A stretch of DNA of 55,416 nucleotides from the NCBI GenBank assembly GCA_905618945.1, contig CAJQTF010000013.1, positions 1 to 55,416 on the forward strand, written 5' to 3'. This document shows positions 1 through 11,338 of the stretch, in pieces. The translations under genes and the position numbers were made by a program. The DNA is from an uncultured Methylophilaceae bacterium (GTDB lineage: Bacteria; Pseudomonadota; Gammaproteobacteria; Burkholderiales; Methylophilaceae). The stretch's first letter is position 1; each line of letters starts with the position of its first letter. Below the pieces are notes generated by a model. It was not told where the DNA came from. It saw nothing but the letters and a program-made list of their open reading frames with translations, and did not search any database.

Positions 1-189
1 TTCACTAGAATTAAAGTCCATTTTAAAGTTAGGGTTTTCTAATAATGATTTACTATCAGGAGAAGACATTCCAGAAATCTCTGATGAGTTAATAGAGTCG
101 CTAATACTTTCTACGCTATCCGCAAAGGATAATGAGGAAAAGATTAAAAAAACTAGTAGAAACATTACTTTTATTGATTTTATCAACAT
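1..189 (-). CDS. Secreted protein of unknown function, N-terminal part only
   Basis: Not recognised. An open frame of 63 codons starts with ATG at 189 and runs off the left edge of the window, so only the N-terminus is visible. The first 23 residues form a clear signal peptide: Lys4 and Lys7, then a hydrophobic core rich in Leu, Val and Phe, then a cleavage motif SFA before Asp. The visible mature part is rich in Ser, Asp and Glu. A GGGAG ribosome binding site lies 6 bases before the ATG, which supports this start. It follows the TlpA-like gene on the same strand with a 66 bp gap and may be co-transcribed with it. An exported or periplasmic location is inferred. Confidence 0.6.
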   Translation of the reverse strand, partial: MLIKSIKVMFLLVFLIFSSLSFADSVESISDSINSSEISGMSSPDSKSLLENPNFKMDFNSSE

Positions 190-255
190 AATAAACTCCC
201 GCAAGTTAAAATTACTTATTAACGTTACGCTTTTTCTTAATTATTGTAAAGTTTC

Positions 256-768
256 TCAATATAAAGCTTCTAGCTGATTTATTATTTCTTTTTTATCCCA
301 ATTTATTTCTCCTTCTAGTACTGCTACTACTTTTCCTTTTTTTACAATAAAAGTAGATGGAAGTCCTCTAATGAAAACTGCATTAGCAAACTCATTCGAT
401 GGATCGAAAAAAATATTTAGATTTTTAATATTAAGTCGTTCGTAGTACTTTTTGATAATTGCACTCCCTCCGCCATCCTGGCTTAAAGGTAAAATATAAA
501 ATTTTTTTTTGTTAAGTTTTGCTGCGAGTCTATCGAGAGAGGGCATCTCTCTTAAGCATGGCGCGCACCAAGTTGCCCATAAATTAATAATAATTAACTT
601 CTGTTCAAAATCTTCAATTTTTATTTTAGTATTTTTATGGTAAAAACTAACTTGACTAACGTCTATTTGATTCCTAAATTTTATAAAATCATATTTTGAT
701 TCAGCAAATATATCTTTAAAAAATATAATGTAGATTATATAAAATAAGAGTAAGTGTAGTTTTTTCAT
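256..768 (-). CDS. TlpA/ResA-like periplasmic thioredoxin-fold protein
   Basis: A 170-residue protein with an N-terminal hydrophobic signal or anchor (residues 5-22) followed by a thioredoxin-like domain. The redox motif Trp67-Cys68-Ala-Pro-Cys71 is intact, and the cis-proline loop GLPSTF (Pro137) is where it should be. Family members (TlpA, ResA, DsbE) reduce or isomerise disulfides in the periplasm, often for cytochrome c maturation or oxidase assembly. No cytochrome maturation gene is adjacent, so the specific substrate is unknown. The gene ends 66 bp before the secreted protein at the left edge, which could be a partner. Length is normal for a single-domain TlpA protein. Confident as to fold, not as to substrate. 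Confidence 0.85.
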   Translation of the reverse strand: MKKLHLLLFYIIYIIFFKDIFAESKYDFIKFRNQIDVSQVSFYHKNTKIKIEDFEQKLIIINLWATWCAPCLREMPSLDRLAAKLNKKKFYILPLSQDGGGSAIIKKYYERLNIKNLNIFFDPSNEFANAVFIRGLPSTFIVKKGKVVAVLEGEINWDKKEIINQLEALY

Positions 769-843
769 AAGACGAGTTTACCCCCAGACAATTAAGTGGG
801 CAAATGGGTGTCGCATACTAGAATACAATGCAGTTTAAATGTT

Positions 844-867
844 AAGTGGTACACGAAGTGGTACACG
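844..867. repeat. Perfect tandem 12-bp repeat downstream of ssrA
   Basis: The 12-mer AAGTGGTACACG occurs twice back to back (844-855 and 856-867) in the gap between the tmRNA terminator and the TlpA-like gene. It is outside any coding frame I can support. Tandem short repeats beside a tmRNA 3' end can be integrase arm-binding sites left from an integrated element, but no integrase is present here, so that reading is speculative. Confidence 0.7.
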
Positions 868-893
868 ATTTAATGTTTTCAGAGAGTAGATGT

Positions 894-920
894 AAAAAAA
901 CCCTTAAGAATCAAGGGTTT
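894..920 (-). terminator. Rho-independent terminator of ssrA
   Basis: The 8-bp stem AAACCCTT (898-905) / AAGGGTTT (913-920) with a 7-base loop is followed on the minus strand by a run of seven T (894-900). It lies 13 bases past the tmRNA 3' end. Confidence 0.85.
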
Positions 921-932
921 AATTATAAAAAT

Positions 933-1287
933 TGGTGGAGCTGGGGGGAATCGAACCCCCGTCCGCAAATCCTCTACAGATAGGTCTACATACATAGCTA
1001 TGTTGTTTATGTTTAACTTCTACTCCACCAACAAGCAAGCGAATATAAAAGCGAGTTACCTTAGTTTAAGAAATTATTAAGTAACCCAATAATCTCCGAG
1101 TCTCTCTTTATGACGCTGTAACCCGAGCGAGTGACATATCGGGACAGCGTTTAGCTGGAATTAAGCAGCTAAAGCGTAGTTATCGTCATTTGCGATTACT
1201 TTTTTTTCTAGTTTATTTACGAGGTACCTAGAAGCCTCGGTATGCACTATTCTGCTTTGTAACCCACGTCGAAACCTGGTCAGCCCC
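933..1287 (-). ncRNA. ssrA: tmRNA (transfer-messenger RNA)
   Basis: A one-piece tmRNA of about 355 nt. The 5' end GGGGCTGACC (to 1287) pairs with the 3' acceptor strand AGCTCC, and the 3' CCA is encoded (933-935). The T-arm has the expected GGTTCGATTCC loop. The tag reading frame is at 1161-1193 and encodes ANDDNYALAA followed by TAA, preceded by the resume-codon Ala. This closely resembles proteobacterial tags ending in ALAA. With SmpB, tmRNA rescues ribosomes stalled on broken mRNAs and marks the products for proteolysis. smpB lies 19 bp upstream on the same strand. Confidence 0.97.
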
Positions 1288-1306
1288 AAAACAAGTTTTT
1301 ATTATA

Positions 1307-1762
1307 CTACTTTCCTTTGTTGGCTGAGCGCATGATCCTATTTTTCTCACGATTCCAGTCTTTTTCTTTTTCTGTAGCTCTCTTATCGTATTGTTTCTTT
1401 CCTTTTGCAAGGCCAATCTCACATTTAACAAAGCTGCCTTTATAGTGCATATCTAAGGGGACTAAAGTAAAGCCAGATCTTTCTACTTTACCAATCAACT
1501 TAATAATTTCCACATTATTCAAAAGTAGCTTTCTAGTCCGAATATTATCTGGGTTAATATGAGTAGAAGCACTTCCCATTGGTGTAATATGGCAACCCAA
1601 AAGAAAAATTTCTCCTCTTTGAATAATCACATACGCTTCTTTAATGTTTGCACGCCCATCCCGAATGGCTTTAATTTCCCAGCCTTCAAGGACGATACCT
1701 GCCTCATACCTATCTTCAATAAAGTAATCATGAAAAGCTTTTTTATTTTGGATAATACTCAT
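1307..1762 (-). CDS. smpB: SsrA-binding protein SmpB
   Basis: A 151-residue SmpB, the usual length. It binds the tRNA-like domain of tmRNA and delivers it to stalled ribosomes. Family signatures are visible: [20 protein letters not shown] at the start, then [19 protein letters not shown], and a basic C-terminal tail (about 120-151) ending in [12 protein letters not shown]. That tail enters the empty mRNA channel in known structures. The gene lies just upstream of ssrA on the same strand, so protein and RNA partner are likely co-expressed. It is divergent from ratA, with 58 bp shared upstream. Confidence 0.97.
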   Translation of the reverse strand: MSIIQNKKAFHDYFIEDRYEAGIVLEGWEIKAIRDGRANIKEAYVIIQRGEIFLLGCHITPMGSASTHINPDNIRTRKLLLNNVEIIKLIGKVERSGFTLVPLDMHYKGSFVKCEIGLAKGKKQYDKRATEKEKDWNREKNRIMRSANKGK

Positions 1763-1785
1763 TTAATTATTTATCATTTAAAAGT

Positions 1786-1791
1786 TATAAT
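1786..1791 (+). promoter_or_regulatory. Candidate -10 box for ratA-rnfH
   Basis: A perfect TATAAT lies 29 bp before the ratA start in the 58-bp divergent gap with smpB. The matching -35 position (TTTAAT at 1763-1768) is poor, so this is only a candidate. Confidence 0.35.
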
Positions 1792-1820
1792 TGTACGCTA
1801 CCTTTAATCGATTTTAATTC

Positions 1821-2255
1821 ATGATTACTATCAAAAAAAATGCATTTGTATTTCATAGTAGAGAAAAAATGTTCAACCTTGTTGATCATGTTGAGGATTA
1901 TCCAAATTTCCTTCCATGGTGCGGTGAGGCTGAAGTTATAGTGCGTACAGGAAAAATAACTGAAGCTAAAATTTTAATTAATTACCACAGTGTCAAACAA
2001 TCTTTTACAACTAGAAATGCTAAGACATTTCCTTCCAAAATGAATATTAATCTAATTAAAGGACCGTTTAAAACTTTAAAGGGTACATGGAGTTTTGTTG
2101 AAATTGAAAAAGATACTTGTAAAATAGAATTTGAACTGCAATATGAATTTAGTAACTATATTTTAGATAAACTGATATCTCCAGTATTTAATATGATTGC
2201 AAATACTTTTATAGATAATTTTATTGCTAAAGCAAATGAGGATAAAAATGTCTGA
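1821..2255 (+). CDS. ratA: RatA-family START/SRPBCC-domain protein
   Basis: A 144-residue single START-like (SRPBCC) domain. The motif VEDYPNFLPWCGEAEVI near residues 24-40 is the usual signature of the RatA/Coq10 family. RatA in E. coli was described as inhibiting 70S assembly by binding 50S subunits; relatives of the Coq10 type bind ubiquinone. The pairing with rnfH is a conserved arrangement in proteobacteria (often smpB / ratA-rnfH), as seen here. Its TGA stop overlaps the rnfH start (ATGTCTGA, 2248-2255), so translation is probably coupled. Function beyond the family level is uncertain. Confidence 0.88.
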   Translation: MITIKKNAFVFHSREKMFNLVDHVEDYPNFLPWCGEAEVIVRTGKITEAKILINYHSVKQSFTTRNAKTFPSKMNINLIKGPFKTLKGTWSFVEIEKDTCKIEFELQYEFSNYILDKLISPVFNMIANTFIDNFIAKANEDKNV

Positions 2256-2550
2256 AAAAATAATGATTGAAGTTTCTTATGCCTTACCAGACAAGCAAAT
2301 TATTATCCCAGTACTAGTTAATGAGGGTATTTCTGTCAAAGAAGGAATTGAACTTTCAGGGGTTCTTACAAAATTTGAAGGTATAGACCTATCAAGTAAT
2401 CTAGTTGGTATTTTTGGAAAGCTCACTACATTAGATAAAACCCTTAGAAATCTCGACAGAATAGAGATTTACCGGCCTCTTGCAGCTGACCCCAAAGAGA
2501 TTAGGAGAAAAAGAGCAGCTAAAGGTAAAGAAATGAAAAAAGGTAACTAA
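2248..2550 (+). CDS. rnfH: RnfH family ubiquitin-like protein
   Basis: A 100-residue beta-grasp (ubiquitin-like) protein of the RnfH family. Signatures are IEVSYALPDKQ at the N-terminus, VGIFGKL near the middle, and DRIEIYRPLAADPKEIRRKRA at the C-terminus. The start was set at ATG 2248 and not an earlier in-frame ATG at 2224, because a GAGG ribosome site (2239-2242) fits it and it overlaps the ratA stop, a typical coupling. The name comes from rnf electron-transport operons, but most copies, like this one, sit with ratA and no rnf genes. The molecular role is not established. Confidence 0.88.
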   Translation: MSEKIMIEVSYALPDKQIIIPVLVNEGISVKEGIELSGVLTKFEGIDLSSNLVGIFGKLTTLDKTLRNLDRIEIYRPLAADPKEIRRKRAAKGKEMKKGN

Positions 2551-2586
2551 TTTTAGGTTTTACTCGATTTCATTCTATCTTTTCTG

Positions 2587-2592
2587 TATAAT
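2587..2592 (+). promoter_or_regulatory. Candidate -10 box for guaB
   Basis: A perfect TATAAT is 26 bp before the guaB ATG in the 68-bp gap after rnfH. No convincing -35 is visible. AAGGA at 2608-2612 is the guaB ribosome site. Confidence 0.45.
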
Positions 2593-2609
2593 TTCGTTTT
2601 GCGCGATAA

Positions 2610-4079
<1,470 letters not shown>

Positions 4080-4115
4080 TGCAAAATTTAACAAGCACTA
4101 ATCAAGCTCAGTAGT

Positions 4116-5675
4116 ATGGATAAAATTTTAATACTTGATTTTGGCTCACAATATACACAGCTCATTGCCCGACGTATAAGGGAATTAAACGTTTATTGTG
4201 AAATTTTTCCTTTTGATATTGACTTCAAAAAAATTGAAAACTTCAAAGCGAATGGCATTATCCTTTCAGGTGGCCCAAATTCAGTATACGAAGAAAAAAT
4301 GCCTTCAGCACCCCAAGAAATATTTAAACTTAACATCCCTATTCTAGGTATTTGTTATGGAATGCAAACTATCGTTAACCAATTAGGGGGTAAAGTCGAA
4401 ACTAGTTCTGAACGTGAATTTGGTTATGCAGAGGTTCGTGCACATGGGCATTCAAGTTTGCTCAGTAAAATACAGGATAAAACCAACAAAGATGGTCATG
4501 GATTAATTGATGTTTGGATGAGTCATGGCGATAAAGTTACAGACCTTCCTGAAGGATTTAAAATTATTGCGAGTAATAGATCCACACCAATAGCGGGGAT
4601 TGCAAATGAAGAAAAAAATATCTACGGATTTCAATTCCACCCTGAAGTTACTCATACCCCTCAAGGCTCAAAAATAATAAAAAGATTTGTAATTGAAATT
4701 TGCCAAAGCGAAGCGAGCTGGAACATGCCCGATTACGTTGAAACTGCAGTGAAAAATATTAAAGAAATAGTTGGAAAAGATGATGTAATTTTAGGGTTAT
4801 CAGGTGGTGTCGACTCATCCGTAGCTGCAATGCTTATTCATAGAGCTATCGGCAACCAATTAACTTGTATTTTCGTAGATAACGGACTATTACGACTAAA
4901 TGAAGCAGAAATAGTTATGAAAACCTATAACAAAAACTTAGGTGTAAAAGTTATACATATTGATGCGACGAAAAAATTCATGAATGACCTCATAGGAATT
5001 AGTGATCCTGAAAAAAAACGAAAAATTATAGGCAGAGATTTTATTGAGGTTTTCCAAGAAGAAGCAAAAAATATTCCAAATGCAAAATGGTTAGCCCAGG
5101 GTACTATTTATCCAGATGTTATTGAATCAGCTGGCGGTAAAACTAAAAAAGCCCACAACATAAAGAGTCATCATAATGTTGGCGGACTTCCAGACACACT
5201 GAACTTGAAACTCTTAGAGCCATTAAGAGAGTTATTTAAAGATGAGGTTAGGGAATTAGGTATTGCTTTAGGGCTTAAAAAGGAAATGGTTTATAGGCAC
5301 CCTTTTCCTGGTCCAGGTCTTGGGGTAAGAATTTTAGGGGAAGTTAAAGAAGAGTTTGCCAACTTACTTCGCCAAGCAGATGCTATATTTATTGAAGAAT
5401 TAAAGAGAAGTGGTTGGTATGATAAAACCTCGCAGGCTTTTACTGTATTTCTTCCAGTTAAATCAGTTGGGGTAATGGGTGATGGAAGAACATATGAATA
5501 TGTTGTATCACTGAGAGCAGTCGTAACCTCAGATTTTATGACAGCTGAGTGGGCAAAATTACCTTACGACCTTCTTGGTAAGGTATCAAATAGGATTATT
5601 AATGAAGTAAAAGGTATTAACAGAGTTGTATATGATATTTCAGGAAAACCACCAGCCACTATTGAGTGGGAATAA
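4116..5675 (+). CDS. guaA: GMP synthase (glutamine-hydrolysing)
   Basis: A 519-residue GMP synthetase that aminates XMP to GMP using glutamine and ATP. The N-terminal class I amidotransferase domain has Cys80 (LGICYGMQ), His175 and Glu177 (FHPEVTHT). The ATP-pyrophosphatase domain has the P-loop SGGVDSS (229-235). The C-terminal dimerisation domain ends in the family tail [12 protein letters not shown]. No strong ribosome site precedes the ATG, so it may be translated by coupling within the guaB-guaA transcript. The next gene starts 4 bp after its stop. Confidence 0.98.
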   Translation: MDKILILDFGSQYTQLIARRIRELNVYCEIFPFDIDFKKIENFKANGIILSGGPNSVYEEKMPSAPQEIFKLNIPILGICYGMQTIVNQLGGKVETSSEREFGYAEVRAHGHSSLLSKIQDKTNKDGHGLIDVWMSHGDKVTDLPEGFKIIASNRSTPIAGIANEEKNIYGFQFHPEVTHTPQGSKIIKRFVIEICQSEASWNMPDYVETAVKNIKEIVGKDDVILGLSGGVDSSVAAMLIHRAIGNQLTCIFVDNGLLRLNEAEIVMKTYNKNLGVKVIHIDATKKFMNDLIGISDPEKKRKIIGRDFIEVFQEEAKNIPNAKWLAQGTIYPDVIESAGGKTKKAHNIKSHHNVGGLPDTLNLKLLEPLRELFKDEVRELGIALGLKKEMVYRHPFPGPGLGVRILGEVKEEFANLLRQADAIFIEELKRSGWYDKTSQAFTVFLPVKSVGVMGDGRTYEYVVSLRAVVTSDFMTAEWAKLPYDLLGKVSNRIINEVKGINRVVYDISGKPPATIEWE

Positions 5676-5679
5676 GTAA

Positions 5680-6678
5680 TTGGATCCATTAACACAAGGC
5701 GTAATAGGCGCAGCCCTTCCACAATCGATAAGCAATAAAAAATCACTTGGAATAATTGGTATTTTAGGATTTCTATCTGGCTTAGCCCCAGATTTAGATA
5801 TATTTATACGATCTGAAAGCGACCCAATATTATTTTTAGAGTTTCATCGCCAATTCACACATTCGCTTATATTTATACCATTTGGGGGGTTGATATGTGC
5901 ATTAGTTCTTTATTATCTTATAAGTAAAAGATTCAAGATTAGCTTTAAAGATACATGGATTTATTCAACACTGGGCTACGCAACTCACGGGCTTCTGGAT
6001 GCATGTACAAGTTATGGGACATTGCTTTTCTGGCCATTCAGTCAAACACGAATCGCGTGGAATAATATATCAATTATTGATCCATTATTCACAATTCCTT
6101 TATTGATACTAATAGTTACAGCAGGGCTAAAACAAAAAAAAATTTATGCATTTATAGCTATATTATGGGCAATTTTTTATCTATTGCTAGGTGTATATCA
6201 GAAAAATGAAGCTATAAAAGTTGGAAAAATAATTGCAAAAAGTAGAGAGCACATTGTTACAAGAATAACTGTTAAACCAAGTATTGGAAATTTATTATTA
6301 TGGAAGTCTATATATGAGACTCAGGATAAATTTTATGTAGACGCAATAAGATTAGGTTGGAGTCCAAAAATATTTAATGGAGAAAGTATTGATAAAATTA
6401 ATATTCAATCTGCATTTCCATGGTTAATGGTAAAATCTCAACAAGCAAAAGATATAGAAAGATTTAAATGGTTTAGCAATGGTTATATTGCTATTAATCC
6501 AAAAAATAAAAATCAGATTCTTGATATCCGCTATTCAACATTGCCAAATAAAATTGGTGGGCTTTGGGGTATAGAGTTAAGTAAGGAAAAAGAAAGGAAT
6601 GATCATGTTAAATATATTACAAATCGAACTATATCAAAGAAGAGATTTAAGATTCTCACAGAACTTTTATTTCATTAA
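5680..6678 (+). CDS. Membrane-bound metal-dependent hydrolase (YbcI/YdjM, DUF457 family)
   Basis: A 332-residue membrane protein. The start is a TTG at 5680, four bases after the guaA stop. It gives the family's typical opening DPLTQGVIGAAL, and no other in-frame start lies near, so the TTG is well supported. Conserved acidic and histidine motifs are PDLD (37-40), HRQFTHS (56-62), THGLLDACTSYGT (about 102-114) and IIDP (132-135), arranged on hydrophobic segments as in the putative membrane metal-dependent hydrolases. After about four N-terminal membrane segments there is a soluble C-terminal part of about 150 residues. Substrate is unknown. Co-transcription with guaBA is likely. Confidence 0.8.
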   Translation: MDPLTQGVIGAALPQSISNKKSLGIIGILGFLSGLAPDLDIFIRSESDPILFLEFHRQFTHSLIFIPFGGLICALVLYYLISKRFKISFKDTWIYSTLGYATHGLLDACTSYGTLLFWPFSQTRIAWNNISIIDPLFTIPLLILIVTAGLKQKKIYAFIAILWAIFYLLLGVYQKNEAIKVGKIIAKSREHIVTRITVKPSIGNLLLWKSIYETQDKFYVDAIRLGWSPKIFNGESIDKINIQSAFPWLMVKSQQAKDIERFKWFSNGYIAINPKNKNQILDIRYSTLPNKIGGLWGIELSKEKERNDHVKYITNRTISKKRFKILTELLFH

Positions 6679-6726
6679 TTTAAATAGAAATATTGATATA
6701 AATTCATAATAAATATAGGAAAAATT

Positions 6727-7338
6727 ATGATTGCTTGTCTTGATCTTGAAGGAGTATTATTGCCAGAAATATGGATTGAATTCGCAGAAAAATCAGGAAT
6801 TAATGAGCTAAAAATAACCACTAGAGACATTCCAGATTATAGTAAATTAATGCGGATGAGACTTCAAATTCTCCAAAGTCATAATTTAAAAATAAATGAT
6901 ATTCAAGAGGTGATAAAAACTCTTAAGCCGCTAAGGGGGGCAAAAGAGTTTTTACTGTGGCTCAAGTCTGAATTTGAAGTAATCATTCTTTCGGATACGT
7001 TTTATGAGTTCTCAGGCCCACTTATGAAACAACTAGATTACCCCACTCTGTTTTGCCATCAACTAGTAATTGATAGCAAAGGTACCATAGTAGATTTTCA
7101 CCTAAGACAAGAAGATCAAAAAACAAAAGCTGTAAAAGCTTTACAGGGGTTAAATTTTAAAGTTATATCTGCAGGGGATTCCTATAATGATACTGGTATG
7201 CTGAAACAAGCAGATAGTGGGATTCTTTTCTGTCCACCAGAAAGCGTCATTAATGAATTTCCACAATATCCTATTGCCAATAATTATAGAGACTTTAAAG
7301 CTTTGCTATTAAGTTCGCGTGAAAAACTGCTACGATAG
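6727..7338 (+). CDS. thrH: Phosphoserine phosphatase / homoserine phosphotransferase ThrH
   Basis: A 203-residue HAD-superfamily enzyme. It begins IACLDLEGVLLPEIW, the ThrH signature, where Asp6 is the nucleophile and the usual second Asp is Glu8 (DxE). HAD motif II is Ser89-Asp-Thr, and the metal motif is GDSYND (150-155). ThrH of Pseudomonas hydrolyses phosphoserine and can transfer its phosphate to homoserine, linking serine and threonine synthesis. A TAGGA ribosome site lies 6 bases before the ATG. It runs with the guaBA strand and precedes the Gre-like gene by 25 bp. Confidence 0.93.
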   Translation: MIACLDLEGVLLPEIWIEFAEKSGINELKITTRDIPDYSKLMRMRLQILQSHNLKINDIQEVIKTLKPLRGAKEFLLWLKSEFEVIILSDTFYEFSGPLMKQLDYPTLFCHQLVIDSKGTIVDFHLRQEDQKTKAVKALQGLNFKVISAGDSYNDTGMLKQADSGILFCPPESVINEFPQYPIANNYRDFKALLLSSREKLLR

Positions 7339-7363
7339 AAATAATTTAGATAAATAATGAAAT

Positions 7364-7885
7364 ATGAGTAGAGCATTTATTAAAGAAAATGATTTAGAGC
7401 ATGCGGGCATTGATATTCCTGAGCGCTCAATTAGTCATGAAAAAAATTATGTAACTCCAACAGGCCTTAAAGAGTTGCGAAATGCAATAGATAATTTAGA
7501 TAAAGAGCGTCAATCATTTTCTGATAATGAAGATTCAAGTGTTAAGCAAAAAAAAATGCGTGTTGAGCGAGAAATTAGATATTTTTCATCTAGACTAAAG
7601 TCTGCAATATTAGTCGACCCTTTAAATCAAAATAAAGAAATAATCTTATTCTCTGCAAAAGTTAAAGTTTTATCAATCGATAATAAAAGCTACGAATTTG
7701 AGATTGTTGGTGAAGATGAGGCAAATATTAAAGAAAATAAGATAAGCTATCTCTCGCCTATTGCAAAATCATTAATCGGAAGCAGAATTAATGATGAAGT
7801 TGTTTGGAATAAACCGTCTGGAAATGAAATATTAACCATAACTAATATATACTACTGCGGGCAAACAAACCCCAATCATTTTTAA
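7364..7885 (+). CDS. GreA/GreB-family transcription factor with shortened coiled coil
   Basis: A 173-residue Gre-fold protein. The opening MSRAFIKENDLE and the KNYVTPTGLKEL segment (about 27-38) match a GreB-like branch of beta- and gammaproteobacteria. The C-terminal globular domain (about 95-165) is well kept (IVGEDEA, ISYLSPIAKSLIGSRINDEV). The N-terminal coiled coil is about a dozen residues shorter than in E. coli GreB and lacks the GDRSENAEY segment at the tip that holds the acidic pair needed for RNA cleavage. It may therefore bind the RNA polymerase secondary channel without normal cleavage activity. That is inference from sequence. It is not a safe match to canonical greB. Confidence 0.8.
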   Translation: MSRAFIKENDLEHAGIDIPERSISHEKNYVTPTGLKELRNAIDNLDKERQSFSDNEDSSVKQKKMRVEREIRYFSSRLKSAILVDPLNQNKEIILFSAKVKVLSIDNKSYEFEIVGEDEANIKENKISYLSPIAKSLIGSRINDEVVWNKPSGNEILTITNIYYCGQTNPNHF

Positions 7886-7907
7886 TTTATAAGTTTAAGG
7901 AAAATTA

Positions 7908-9497
7908 GTGCTAATTACCAATGGCATCACCATGCAGTTTGGCTCAAAACCATTATTTGAAGAAGTCTCAGTTAGGTTCGGTGAGGGAAATCGATACGGC
8001 CTAATTGGAGCGAATGGCTGTGGAAAATCTACTTTTATGAAAATATTAGCAGGGGAATTAGAACCAACAAGTGGTAATCTTGCTTTAGATAACAAAGAGC
8101 GTATTGCATGGTTAAGACAAGATCAGTTTGCTTATGAAGATCTACTTGTAACAAATGTGGTTATGATGGGTCATGAAGCAATGTGGGAAGCTAACGAAGA
8201 AAAAAATAGTTTATACGCCAATCCTGATGCAACAGATGATGATTATATTCGAGCTGCAGAATTGGAAACAGTTTATGCTGAATATGATGGTTATACTGCC
8301 GAATCACGTTCTAGCGAGTTATTAAGTGGTGTAGGAATACCGAATGAGCTTCACAATAAACCAATGAGCGAAGTTCCGCCAGGTTTAAAATTAAGGGTGC
8401 TTTTGGCGCAAGCTTTATTTGCTGATCCTGAAATACTTTTACTTGATGAGCCAACTAATAATTTAGATATTAATACTATTAGATGGTTAGAAAATATCCT
8501 TAATAATCGCAATTCAACAATGATTATTATCTCGCATGATCGACATTTTTTAAATCAAGTTTGTACGCATACAGCAGATATGGATTATAGGAAGCTAACT
8601 ATCTATCCTGGAAATTATGATGACTTTATGGAGGCTAGTACCCTTGTAAAAGCTCAGCAACTAAAAGAAAATGAGAAAGCAAAAGCACAAATTTCTGAAT
8701 TACAAGAGTTTGTGAGAAGGTTTTCAGCGAATGCATCAAAAGCAAAACAGGCTACTTCAAGGGCTAAACAAATAGATAAAATTAAGGTAGAGGAAATGAG
8801 GCCGTCGAGCAGACAATATCCTTACATTCGATTTGAGTACGATGAGAAGGATAAACTTTATCGACAAGCATTAATTGTAAATAAATTAAGTCATGGCTTT
8901 GAAGAACCATTAATTAATAATGTAAATTTTATGGTTGAAGCAGGTGAAAAAATTGCAATCATTGGTGAAAATGGTATTGGGAAATCAACTCTTTTAAAAA
9001 TTCTTGCTAATATAATTAGTCCTAATGATGGATCAATTAAATGGGCTGAAAAAGCTAAAATTGGCTATTTTGCCCAAGACCATTCTGATGATTTTGATTC
9101 GGGTGTCTCAGTTTTTGATTGGATTACCGAGCATCGTAAGTCTACAGACGATGATCAGAGTATTCGTAGCACATTAGGTAGATTATTATTTTCAGGTGAA
9201 GATTTTAAAAAGAAAGTTGATGTCTTATCTGGAGGTGAACAGGGTCGAATGCTCTTTGGCAAACTAATGCTTTCACAAACCAACATATTACTCTTAGATG
9301 AACCGACCAATCATATGGATATGGAGTCCATTGAGTCATTAAATACGGCACTTGAAAAATACAAAGGAACTTTGTTTTTTGTCAGTCATGATAGGGAATT
9401 TGTTAGCTCTATTGCTACCCGAATTTTAGAAATCAAGTCAGATGAAATAATCGATTTTACTGGAAATTACGAAGATTACATTGCTAGCCAAGTTTAA
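7908..9497 (+). CDS. ybiT: ABC-F ATPase, YbiT type
   Basis: A 529-residue soluble protein with two ABC ATPase domains and no membrane segments. Walker A motifs are GANGCGKST (about residues 34-42) and GENGIGKST. Walker B segments are [11 protein letters not shown] and [11 protein letters not shown], and the second signature is LSGGEQGRM. The charged P-site-tRNA-interaction linker lies between the domains (about 245-300). Overall similarity is to E. coli YbiT, including [10 protein letters not shown] and [26 protein letters not shown] proteins bind the ribosome E site and act on translation. The start is GTG at 7908, supported by AAGGA 6 bases upstream. Its stop lies 1 bp from that of convergent typA. 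Confidence 0.93.
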   Translation: MLITNGITMQFGSKPLFEEVSVRFGEGNRYGLIGANGCGKSTFMKILAGELEPTSGNLALDNKERIAWLRQDQFAYEDLLVTNVVMMGHEAMWEANEEKNSLYANPDATDDDYIRAAELETVYAEYDGYTAESRSSELLSGVGIPNELHNKPMSEVPPGLKLRVLLAQALFADPEILLLDEPTNNLDINTIRWLENILNNRNSTMIIISHDRHFLNQVCTHTADMDYRKLTIYPGNYDDFMEASTLVKAQQLKENEKAKAQISELQEFVRRFSANASKAKQATSRAKQIDKIKVEEMRPSSRQYPYIRFEYDEKDKLYRQALIVNKLSHGFEEPLINNVNFMVEAGEKIAIIGENGIGKSTLLKILANIISPNDGSIKWAEKAKIGYFAQDHSDDFDSGVSVFDWITEHRKSTDDDQSIRSTLGRLLFSGEDFKKKVDVLSGGEQGRMLFGKLMLSQTNILLLDEPTNHMDMESIESLNTALEKYKGTLFFVSHDREFVSSIATRILEIKSDEIIDFTGNYEDYIASQV

Positions 9498-9498
9498 A

Positions 9499-11310
9499 TT
9501 AATCCGTTTTTGCTGCTCTTTTTCTCTCGTGCTCAATAAGATAGCGCTTTCTAATTCTTAAAGATTTTGGTGTTATTTCCACAAGCTCATCGTCATCAAT
9601 AAATTCAACAGCATATTCTAGAGTCATCAGGATTGCAGGGACAAGTCTTACTGCCTCATCTGTGCCAGATGAACGAACATTAGTTAGCTGTTTTCCTTTT
9701 ATGGGATTTACGATGAGATCGTTATCTCGACTATGAATTCCTATAACCATACCTTCATATAATTTTTCACCAGGCGAGACCAACATTCTACCTCTCTCCT
9801 GTAATTTCCATAAAGCATAAGCAACTGATTCGCCTTTTTCCGAAGAAATTAAAACGCCATTACGTCGACCTGGCATTTCAGATTTTGCTAGCGCATAATT
9901 CTCAAAGATATGCGACATTACCCCTGTTCCGCGAGTCATTGTTAAAAATTCGCCTTGAAACCCTATTAAACCTCTTGCTGGTATTAGATATTCTAAACGG
10001 GTACGACCTAAACCATCAGACTCCATATTGGTAAGCTCACCCTTACGCCTGCCTAATTCCTCCATAACTGCACCTTGGTTATCATCATCAATATCAACGG
10101 TGAGATTCTCATAAGGCTCGTGTCGTTTGCCATCAACTTCACGATATACTACGCGTGGTTTACCTACAGCTATTTCAAAACCCTCCCTACGCATATTTTC
10201 TAATAAAATAGTTAAATGTAATTCACCTCTACCAGAAACTCTAAAAACATCTGCATCAGACGTATCTTCAACCCTAAGAGCTACATTAACTAACAATTCT
10301 TTTGTTAACCTATCTCTAATCTGTCGACTGGTTACAAATTTACCCTCTTTACCGGCTAAAGGGGAACTGTTCACCATAAAATCCATCGTTAAGGTTGGCT
10401 CATCCACTGGAATTATTGGTAGGCCAGCTGGTTGCTCTGTATCCGCTATTGTTAGGCCAATACCAATATCTTCAAGCCCAGTAATAATTGCAATATCTCC
10501 AGCTTGAGCTTGTGTAACCCCTACTCTATCAAGACCTTTAAATCCAAAAACTTCATTTATTTTCCCTTGGCTAACTTTTTTATCACCAGACATAATTGCA
10601 ACATTCATGCCTGGCTTTAAAATACCATTACGGATTCTTCCTATCGCCATTCGGCCTGTATAAGAAGAATAATCAAGTGCTGAAATTTGAAATTGAAGGG
10701 GGGCTGTTGGATCACCTTCAGGTGACTCTACGTGTTTTAATATAACTTCAAAAAGAGGATTCATATTATCTGACTCTTCTTTTTCATCTAACTTAGCAAA
10801 GCCATTTATTGCTGAAGCATAGATGATTGGAAAATCTAGCTGTTCATCTGTAGCACCTAAATTTGCAAATAAATCAAATGTTTGATTAATAACCCAATCA
10901 CAACGGGCTCCTTGTCTATCAATCTTATTTATTAAAACAATTGGTTTCAACCCTAACGCTAAAGCCTTCTTTGTTACAAATCGAGTTTGTGGCATTGGGC
11001 CTTCAACAGCATCTACTAAAAGGACTACCCCATCAACCATCCCCAAAACTCGCTCAACTTCCCCACCAAAATCAGCATGGCCAGGAGTGTCTACAATATT
11101 AATATGAGTATCTTGATAAGTAACAGCTGTATTCTTTGCTAAAATAGTTATACCACGTTCTTTTTCAAGTTCGTTCGAATCCATAACTCGCTCATTGACT
11201 TGCTGGTGTTGAGCAAATGTTCCGGATTGTTGTAGAAGTTTATCAACAAGAGTTGTTTTGCCGTGATCAACGTGTGCGATAATTGCAATATTTCTTAATT
11301 TGCGAGACAT
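9499..11310 (-). CDS. typA: Translational GTPase TypA/BipA
   Basis: A 603-residue ribosome-binding GTPase. The G domain carries AHVDHGKTT (G1), ERGITI (G2), DTPGHADF (G3) and NKID (G4). EF-G-like domains III and V follow, then the TypA-specific C-terminal domain with the [13 protein letters not shown] region. BipA assists 50S biogenesis and is needed under stress and cold in enterobacteria. Length is typical. It ends 1 bp from the convergent ybiT gene with no terminator visible between them. An extended -10 element lies upstream. Confidence 0.97.
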   Translation of the reverse strand: MSRKLRNIAIIAHVDHGKTTLVDKLLQQSGTFAQHQQVNERVMDSNELEKERGITILAKNTAVTYQDTHINIVDTPGHADFGGEVERVLGMVDGVVLLVDAVEGPMPQTRFVTKKALALGLKPIVLINKIDRQGARCDWVINQTFDLFANLGATDEQLDFPIIYASAINGFAKLDEKEESDNMNPLFEVILKHVESPEGDPTAPLQFQISALDYSSYTGRMAIGRIRNGILKPGMNVAIMSGDKKVSQGKINEVFGFKGLDRVGVTQAQAGDIAIITGLEDIGIGLTIADTEQPAGLPIIPVDEPTLTMDFMVNSSPLAGKEGKFVTSRQIRDRLTKELLVNVALRVEDTSDADVFRVSGRGELHLTILLENMRREGFEIAVGKPRVVYREVDGKRHEPYENLTVDIDDDNQGAVMEELGRRKGELTNMESDGLGRTRLEYLIPARGLIGFQGEFLTMTRGTGVMSHIFENYALAKSEMPGRRNGVLISSEKGESVAYALWKLQERGRMLVSPGEKLYEGMVIGIHSRDNDLIVNPIKGKQLTNVRSSGTDEAVRLVPAILMTLEYAVEFIDDDELVEITPKSLRIRKRYLIEHERKRAAKTD

Positions 11311-11338
11311 GGGATACCAAAAAAATTATTCAGCGCGG

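Noticed and set aside
1228-1431. A 67-codon minus-strand frame
   Set aside because: It overlaps the 5' part of tmRNA and the end of smpB in another frame; both of those are certain.
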